From the NCBI GenBank assembly GCA_047518105.1, contig JAKZRQ010000313.1:1-30074 (forward strand): a stretch of 30,074 nucleotides of DNA, written 5' to 3'. The notes under the pieces are model-generated. The model saw nothing but the letters and a program-made list of their open reading frames with translations, was not told where the DNA came from and searched no databases. The translations under genes and the position numbers were made by a program. This DNA comes from VXYL01 sp047518105. GTDB lineage: Bacteria > Pseudomonadota > Gammaproteobacteria > Pseudomonadales > Azotimanducaceae. This document shows, one piece after another, positions 26,010-30,074 of this stretch. Each line of letters starts with the position of its first letter. Within the stretch, counting starts at the first letter, position 1.

Positions 26010-26612
26010 ATGGAATTGCTGTCCGGGGTCGTCGACTACTGGCTTGTCGCGGACGAATGGATCGGCGGCGTGCTCGGCGTTTTCGTGGTTGGGTGCCTCA
26101 TCTACGAGAAGGTCTGGGCGTGGCCGCTCGGCGTCGCCTACGTGCTGGTCTCGATCACCGTGCTCTACGATGCGCAGCTCTACGCCAACCTGGTGCTGCA
26201 CCTGGTCGGATTCCTGCCCCTCAACCTCTACGGTTGGTACCACTGGCTGTTCGGCACCGAGGTCCGCGACGACCTGCCCGTGACCCGGGCGAGCGCGGTC
26301 GGGCTAGCGGTCCTCGCTGTCCTGTCGGTGGCCGGCGCCTACGGTTTCGGCTGGTACCTGGCCACGCAGACCGACGCGGCCTACGTCTACTGGGACAGTG
26401 GCATCCTGTTCATGAGTCTCGCGGCCATGTGGCTGACCGCGCGCAAGAAAATCGAGAACTGGCTGTTCTGGGTCGTCGTCAACATCGCCTCTGTGGGCGT
26501 GTACCACGCCCAGGACATCCTGCCCTACATGCTCTTGTACCTCGTCTACATTCCAATGGCGGTGTGGGGCTACTGGACCTGGCTGCGCTCCATGGGACGG
26601 CGGCTGGGATGA
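26010..26612 (+). CDS. pnuC: Nicotinamide riboside transporter PnuC
   Basis: PnuC carries nicotinamide riboside across the inner membrane for NAD salvage. The 200-residue protein has about seven hydrophobic segments and the family core AQLYANLVLHL, then PLNLYGWYHWLFG (about 65-85), with conserved Asn, Trp and Tyr residues that line the substrate path. A second NIASVGVYHAQDILPYMLLY stretch (about 162-182) repeats the pattern, as expected for the duplicated SWEET-like fold. The ATG at 26010 was chosen over the upstream-open frame because the first transmembrane segment and family similarity begin there. It overlaps by ATGA the start of the quinoprotein remnant, so the two were once an operon. 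NadR or nicotinamide riboside kinase is not in view. Confidence 0.92.
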   Translation: MELLSGVVDYWLVADEWIGGVLGVFVVGCLIYEKVWAWPLGVAYVLVSITVLYDAQLYANLVLHLVGFLPLNLYGWYHWLFGTEVRDDLPVTRASAVGLAVLAVLSVAGAYGFGWYLATQTDAAYVYWDSGILFMSLAAMWLTARKKIENWLFWVVVNIASVGVYHAQDILPYMLLYLVYIPMAVWGYWTWLRSMGRRLG

Positions 26613-26889
26613 TCCGACGACTCGCCCATCTCTCGCCCACCTCTCTCTCACCTGCCTGGTCCTCGCCGCAAGCGCCTCGGACGACTCGGAAAGCGGCGGC
26701 GATGTTCTGATGGACGGGCGAGAGGGCGATCAGCAGGATGCCGACTGGTCCGTCTACCTGGGCGATCCCGGCCGGCGGCACTACACCACACTCAAGCAGA
26801 TCAACCGCGACAACGTCCACCAACTCGAGCTCGCCTGGGTCTACAAGTCGAGCCCGCCGCGCGGAACCATGTACACCAGTCCGCTGGTA
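26609..26889 (+). pseudogene. Quinoprotein (PQQ-dependent) dehydrogenase, N-terminal fragment only
   Basis: The recognisable part is DADWSVYLGDPGRRHYTTLK followed by QINRDNVHQLELAWVYKSS and TMYTSPLV, the N-terminal blade of membrane or periplasmic quinoprotein dehydrogenases. It stops at about 26889, where similarity ends and the accessory module begins; roughly 600 residues are missing. An ATG at 26609 overlaps the pnuC stop. The signal peptide is split between two frames by an 11-bp near-tandem duplication at 26621-26642. Removing one copy gives MIRRLAHLSLTCLVLAASAS, a normal export signal. The gene is thus broken twice and cannot function. Confidence 0.8.
26621..26642 (+). repeat. Near-exact 11-bp tandem duplication
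   Basis: CTCGCCCATCT (26621-26631) is followed directly by CTCGCCCACCT (26632-26642), one mismatch. The length shifts the reading frame of the quinoprotein signal peptide. Confidence 0.85.
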
Positions 26890-26936
26890 CGTCGTGCGGG
26901 GACACCCACCGGAGGTGGCCCCAGAAGACCTCGGCG

Positions 26937-27491
26937 CTACGCCCTTCGTCGCGCCCGCGCCGCCTCCACGTTCGCCACGATTCCCGCAGCCTCACGTCGC
27001 GGCACGATCACATCGTAGATTTTCACCCACAGCTCCCCGTACTGGATCGCCAGCATCTCGTCCTCGCGCCAGTCCGGGTCGCTCGAATACTGATTGATCC
27101 AGTTGACCACCAAGCCGCGCCGGACGCCGCACTCCCGCATCAGGCGCGCGACCTCGCGCGGGGAACCATCGGTCGTCACCGTGAATTCGACGCACTCGGC
27201 GGGCGACAGTTGAGCGAACAGTTCGTGGATCGCGCTCCGTTCCCAGTCCTGAATGTCGGACACGTCGTGTACGAGTTCGGTGACGCGCTCGGGCGTCGGG
27301 CACTGCCTTCCGGCCATGTAGGCACCAATCGCCCCAGCCACGCCCAACGGCCTCCTGATACGTTCCTCGAACGCTTCCGGCATCCTGTATCCCAAGCGCA
27401 GGTTCGCGATGGGCGAGTCGAACGTGTCGTCCGCGCACACGTCGTAGACGGGGCACTGGACTACGCGGATGTCAACATCGTCATCGGCCAT
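26937..27491 (-). CDS. Unrecognised 184-residue protein beside an AbiEii-like gene
   Basis: No family is recognised. The protein is soluble and acidic at its N-terminus (MADDDVDIRVVQCPVYDVCA), with helical character later. Notable stretches are PLGVAGAIGAYMAGRQCP (about 48-65), QDWERSAIHELFAQLSPAEC (about 79-98) and LVVNWINQYSSDPDWREDEM (about 124-143). It ends in a basic tail (EAARARRRA). The ATG at 27491 lies inside the last codons of the upstream gene (11-bp overlap); a second ATG at 27506 is possible. The overlap implies coupling to the AbiEii-like gene. A role as partner, either toxin or antitoxin, is inferred from layout only. Confidence 0.65.
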   Translation of the reverse strand: MADDDVDIRVVQCPVYDVCADDTFDSPIANLRLGYRMPEAFEERIRRPLGVAGAIGAYMAGRQCPTPERVTELVHDVSDIQDWERSAIHELFAQLSPAECVEFTVTTDGSPREVARLMRECGVRRGLVVNWINQYSSDPDWREDEMLAIQYGELWVKIYDVIVPRREAAGIVANVEAARARRRA

Positions 27492-28245
27492 GTCCACCAC
27501 CCCCATGCGCGGTGTTCCCGTCGCGCGGGTGCAGCGCCGGCGCGTGTGCGAGGTCGGAATCCAGCATCCGACTCGTGTGCGCCCACAGATCACGCGCGAT
27601 GTGTTCGTACCGGGGATTCTCCACCGGCCGTCCGGGGCATTGGCTCACGTCCAACCCTTCGGCGCGTTCTCGGTACGCCAGTTTGGCGTTGGTACGCAGA
27701 TCGTCGGTCAACGTACCCCAAGCGTAAGCCAACGCATCGGGATCCTCGGTCCTGGCGACAATGAAGTCGTAGGCGTCGCGCTCGGTCACGAGCTGATTGA
27801 TGGAAAAGGGCTCGAACATCTTCTTGGCGAGGATGTCCTTCGTGTCGCTGAGGATCACGCCGGTGGTGTGTTCTGCTTCGTCGCATGGGTCGTTGTGGAA
27901 TAGGTCGACGCGTCCGAAGGATACGGGCGTGTCGCGGATGACGAAATGGACGATCTTCCGCGCGGTGACGAGTATGCCGTCTTTTGAACTAGCGCCGTCC
28001 GCAGCGAAGCGACGAAGATCCGTGAGCATGTTCTCGAACCCGCCGTAGAACAAATCGTCGGTGTTGCTGCCGAGCGCGAAGAAATCCAGGTCGGTGGTGG
28101 TTCGGTGGTGCCACCTCGCTTCTGGTGCGGTGCCTCCTCCCAGCCGAAGGTGCTCGATGTTGATCCACTTCGACAGGACAGCCACAGCATCACCCACCGC
28201 CTTCTCCGGGTCTGGATGGATACGCAGCCTGACCGGCTCCGTCAT
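27481..28245 (-). CDS. AbiEii/AbiGii-like nucleotidyltransferase
   Basis: A 254-residue protein of the AbiEii/AbiGii nucleotidyltransferase superfamily. The signature is RLGGGTAPEARWHHRTTTDL (34-53) followed by DFF: the GG turn, HR, and the D-x-D catalytic pair. SDTKDILAKKMFEPFS (about 132-147) matches the usual conserved Lys segment after the core. Known members include toxins that modify tRNA or nucleotides, and the cognate antitoxin is normally a short upstream DNA-binding gene. Here the upstream gene is only 34 codons and the downstream one is unrecognised, so the pairing is unusual. The ATG at 28245 overlaps the 34-codon ORF (ATGA). The accessory block lies just beyond a truncated gene, consistent with acquisition. 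Confidence 0.82.
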   Translation of the reverse strand: MTEPVRLRIHPDPEKAVGDAVAVLSKWINIEHLRLGGGTAPEARWHHRTTTDLDFFALGSNTDDLFYGGFENMLTDLRRFAADGASSKDGILVTARKIVHFVIRDTPVSFGRVDLFHNDPCDEAEHTTGVILSDTKDILAKKMFEPFSINQLVTERDAYDFIVARTEDPDALAYAWGTLTDDLRTNAKLAYRERAEGLDVSQCPGRPVENPRYEHIARDLWAHTSRMLDSDLAHAPALHPRDGNTAHGGGGHGR

Positions 28246-28346
28246 CGCGGACGCTCCCGCTGATCGGCGGCGACGGCGCTGTGCGTCTGGCGCCGAAGCT
28301 CGTCGAGCCGGTCGTGATCGTTGGCCGAAATGGTTGTCTTGCTCAT
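28242..28346 (-). CDS. 34-codon ORF preceding the AbiEii-like gene
   Basis: The frame from ATG 28346 reads MSKTTISANDHDRLDELRRQ and THSAVAADQRERPR. It is highly charged and predicted helical; no known family. Its stop overlaps the AbiEii-like start (ATGA), which argues for translation. A CATAAT hexamer at 28356-28361, 9 bp upstream of the ATG, would give a leaderless message. It may be a very short antitoxin, a leader peptide, or the end of a degraded gene. Confidence 0.4.
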   Translation of the reverse strand: MSKTTISANDHDRLDELRRQTHSAVAADQRERPR

Positions 28347-28595
28347 CGCGGTCCGATTATGGAGGCTTGGGTCCCTAGGGCACCCGACGGCTTGGTCGCT
28401 CCTGGCGGCGACCCTTCTTGAAGCGGTCTCTCCCGCCGTCACACCACTGGGCAGGTATCGCGGGCACGATGCGCGGGCGCCGAGGTCACTGTGCACCAGA
28501 CTGCCGGGAGAGCTAAGGGGATCGCAATTCCTTCCATCTTGCCATCTTGTGTTCGGTCAACGAGACGTCCGGCGTGGGCGCACGCGAGAATGGAT

Positions 28596-29228
28596 TCAGT
28601 GGTCCGGCAGATCGCCGGGCTTCGACCCGGGCCGATGTCCGTCCTCCGCGCTGGCCGCACGCGTATCCGCGTTCGAGATCAGACCCTGCGCCAAGGCGTC
28701 GTCCTCGATGCGCCGATACCGCTCGCCGAGGTCGAACTCCTCGAACCAGCCGGCCATGTACGCCCAGTCGAATCGGGGCTTGGCGCTCAGGATCGACTCC
28801 ACATCGGCGATGTCGCGGAAGCGGTTGGCGATTAGCTTGAGTATCACGACGTCCTCGACCGCCATCGTCTTGAAGCGCAGGTCGTCCACTGTCGCGGAGT
28901 GCGCTCTGGCGAGCGCGCGCGCTTCGTAGTCGGTAATCGACGCGACCACGTCGATCCTTCCGCCGCGGGGATGCTGGACGCGGAGCAGCCACCCCTCCGG
29001 CACGAGGGCGGTCGTCGTCCATCCCCGCCGATGCAAGGCGGCTTCGACCTCCGCGATGCCGCTCCCGGCGAGTGCGAGCAGCACGTCGAGATCGGTCGTC
29101 GTCCGCGTTTCGTCCCGGTAGTTGTTGGCCGCGACCGCACCAGCCACCGCCCAGTCGACGCCGAGCTCGGCAAGTGCTTCGCAGAGGTCGCGGAGCGCCG
29201 GGACGAGCGGCTCAACGCGAAGGGCCAT
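28596..29228 (-). CDS. Nucleotidyltransferase-fold protein, second module
   Basis: A 210-residue protein with a nucleotidyltransferase core: VAGAVAANNYRDETRTTTDL (28-47) supplies the glycine/alanine turn and TDLD metal pair, with GGRIDVVASI and EDVVILKLIANRFRDIADVE following. It is related in layout to the AbiEii-like superfamily but distinct from the 27481-28245 gene. The ATG at 29228 lies 17 bp inside the upstream 92-codon gene, implying co-translation. The C-terminal segment (SKPGDLPDH) is followed by a short open frame in another register and 250 bp with no gene. A role in a toxin-antitoxin-like pair is inferred. Confidence 0.75.
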   Translation of the reverse strand: MALRVEPLVPALRDLCEALAELGVDWAVAGAVAANNYRDETRTTTDLDVLLALAGSGIAEVEAALHRRGWTTTALVPEGWLLRVQHPRGGRIDVVASITDYEARALARAHSATVDDLRFKTMAVEDVVILKLIANRFRDIADVESILSAKPRFDWAYMAGWFEEFDLGERYRRIEDDALAQGLISNADTRAASAEDGHRPGSKPGDLPDH

Positions 29229-29490
29229 GCTTTGCCCCGGCGCGTTGCATGAGAGCCCGCCGATTGCGGATGTACGCCAAGTGCGACTGCCAGTCGCCGC
29301 CTAAGGGGTCCGCCGTTCCCATGCCGCACTGGGGATCCATGGCGAGCATCCGCTCGATGATCTCCCCGAAGCTTGCCGGCGCGGGTTCGGGGGTGTGCGT
29401 TTCGACGAGCGCCCGACCGAGCCGCTCGAAGTGGGCGAGGGCCGTCTCGCCGGTCAGAGGCTTGGAGTCGTCAATCGTCCGGTCGCTCAT
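29212..29490 (-). CDS. Small unrecognised protein upstream of the second nucleotidyltransferase
   Basis: A 92-residue hydrophilic protein. The first half (ETALAHFERLGRALVETH, about 15-32) is helical; then comes FGEIIERMLAMDPQCGMGTA and GGDWQSHLAYIRNRRAL. No DNA-binding helix-turn-helix is obvious. The ATG at 29490 has GGAG directly before it, too close to be a good ribosome site. A TATAAT hexamer lies 29 bp upstream. Its 3' end overlaps the nucleotidyltransferase start by 17 bp. By position it would be the antitoxin or regulator of the pair; this is inference. Confidence 0.7.
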   Translation of the reverse strand: MSDRTIDDSKPLTGETALAHFERLGRALVETHTPEPAPASFGEIIERMLAMDPQCGMGTADPLGGDWQSHLAYIRNRRALMQRAGAKHGPSR

Positions 29491-29519
29491 CTCCGATCCA
29501 TGTCCATAGAGCCTGGCCG

Positions 29520-29525
29520 ATTATA
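29520..29525 (-). promoter_or_regulatory. Perfect -10 hexamer for the second nucleotidyltransferase module
   Basis: TATAAT on the minus strand, 29 bp before the ATG at 29490, would place the transcript start near 29513. No clear -35 is visible at the right spacing. It is followed by CGG, as are the CATAAT hexamers upstream of 28346 and 3113. Confidence 0.45.
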
Positions 29526-29587
29526 TGCCGGTACCGCGCGGGGCACTTGCACGCACGCGCCAACAACCGAGGAAGCGGAGGTCCGCG

Positions 29588-29920
29588 ATGGCGACGAGGA
29601 CTGTTGCCGAGTCCCGCGAGGAACGCAAGCGCGCCTCGGAGGCGGCGAAGGAGGCGATGCGGGAGGCGGCGAGTTACGCGGCGCCGGAACTGGCGGCGGC
29701 ACGCGCCCGGTGCGGCCCGGACAGCGACCTTGCGAAGCGGTGGGCGATGCGGCCGTGCCGGGGGAGAGCGTCTCCGAGCCCGACCGCTCCCTGCACCCTC
29801 GAAGGCTGGGAGCAGGGCAAATCCAGCCCCCCGACTCGGCGGCGTCCGTTGCGGCGCACGGCAAAGGCCAACCTTCCACGCGGTCCTCTCCGAGCGCAGC
29901 CGTGTCCGCCCGGCTTCTGA
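29588..29920 (+). CDS. Small basic protein or truncated gene of unknown function
   Basis: The ATG at 29588 has a strong site (AGCGGAGG, six bases upstream). The first 55 residues look protein-like and strongly helical: MATRTVAESREERKRASEAA, KEAMREAASYAAPELAAARA and RCGPDSDLAKRWA. The remainder is Pro/Arg/Ser-rich and looks like an out-of-frame GC-rich reading, so the original C-terminus has probably been lost. It ends 8 bp before the mobile-element copy at 29929. The N-terminal portion is rich in charged helix, with no family recognised. Confidence 0.4.
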   Translation: MATRTVAESREERKRASEAAKEAMREAASYAAPELAAARARCGPDSDLAKRWAMRPCRGRASPSPTAPCTLEGWEQGKSSPPTRRRPLRRTAKANLPRGPLRAQPCPPGF

Positions 29921-29928
29921 CCTGCTAT

Positions 29929-30074
29929 CCCGCATTTCTCACCACGCCGCTTCTCGGTGTCAAAAGAGCTCATGGTTTCAAGAAGTTGACCGCGATGCCA
30001 ACGATCATGCCGATTGCAGACTGCGCTGGCCGTGCCCTCGCGGGTCTTTTGGCCCCGTGTATACACGGGCCGTG
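29929..30074. mobile_element. Second copy of the MITE-like element, truncated by the window edge
   Basis: CCCGCATTTCTCACCA at 29929-29944 is the same terminal sequence as at 3260, and the homology continues for about 145 bp to the window end: TTGACCGCGATG, CAGACTGCGCTGGCCG, CCCTCGCGGGTCTTTTGGCC and a GTGTATACACGGG core. The two copies differ by scattered substitutions and a few indels, so this is an older, diverged pair. The right end is outside the window. Confidence 0.8.

Noticed and set aside
28373..28380. CCCTAGGG palindrome upstream of the 34-codon ORF
   Set aside because: Too short to be meaningful alone, and no second copy was seen near other promoters.

Overview
The window is a GC-rich (roughly 65%, by eye) bacterial chromosome segment, densely packed with genes. 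The core genes (type-1 gshA, hslR, cysQ, priA, rpmE, ATP-type pckA, an acpH-like gene and a BepA-like M48 protease) point to a proteobacterium, most likely gammaproteobacterial. It also carries a coenzyme F420 biosynthesis operon and an LLM-class oxidoreductase, so it probably makes and uses F420, which is uncommon in that group. This placement is inference from gene content.

Layout. Positions 1-3113 (minus) hold an NhaC-type antiporter, a glutathione S-transferase and a truncated PhyH-type dioxygenase. A 273-bp element with 18-bp terminal inverted repeats (3260-3532) abuts the stop codon of cofC. Positions 3533-6570 (minus) are npdG-cofE-cofD-cofC, the last three with overlapping ends. A prolyl-oligopeptidase-like lipoprotein follows (6674-8797), then an orphan nucleotidyltransferase-fold gene (9170-9712), priA, rpmE, the M48 protease, acpH, gshA, pckA, hslR and cysQ. 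Positions 19624-21190 hold a DUF35 and thiolase-like pair broken by frameshifts. An AT-richer gap with a LexA-like palindrome separates it from a ketopantoate-reductase-family gene, the LLM oxidoreductase, a GlsB-type membrane protein, manC/algA and pnuC. From 26609 the window becomes accessory: a truncated quinoprotein dehydrogenase, two modules with AbiEii-like nucleotidyltransferase genes and small unrecognised partners, and a second copy of the inverted-repeat element at the right edge.

Two patterns cut across the annotation. First, a modular intergenic repeat occurs at least six times (about 6639, 11927, 12577, 16494, 23690, 25783). It contains one to three small hairpin units and then a GAGAATGC/GCATTCTC-type hairpin, and three copies are bounded by CTAG at both ends. 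One copy supplies the last 18 codons of the peptidase gene and another exactly fills the space between pckA and gshA. Second, three lesions in the broken genes look like short direct duplications (16, 8 and 11 bp); removing each restores a recognisable protein frame.

F420 logic: CofC activates a three-carbon phospho-acid, CofD joins it to Fo, CofE adds glutamate, NpdG exchanges hydride between NADPH and F420, and the LLM protein is a candidate consumer. The Fo synthase is not in the window.
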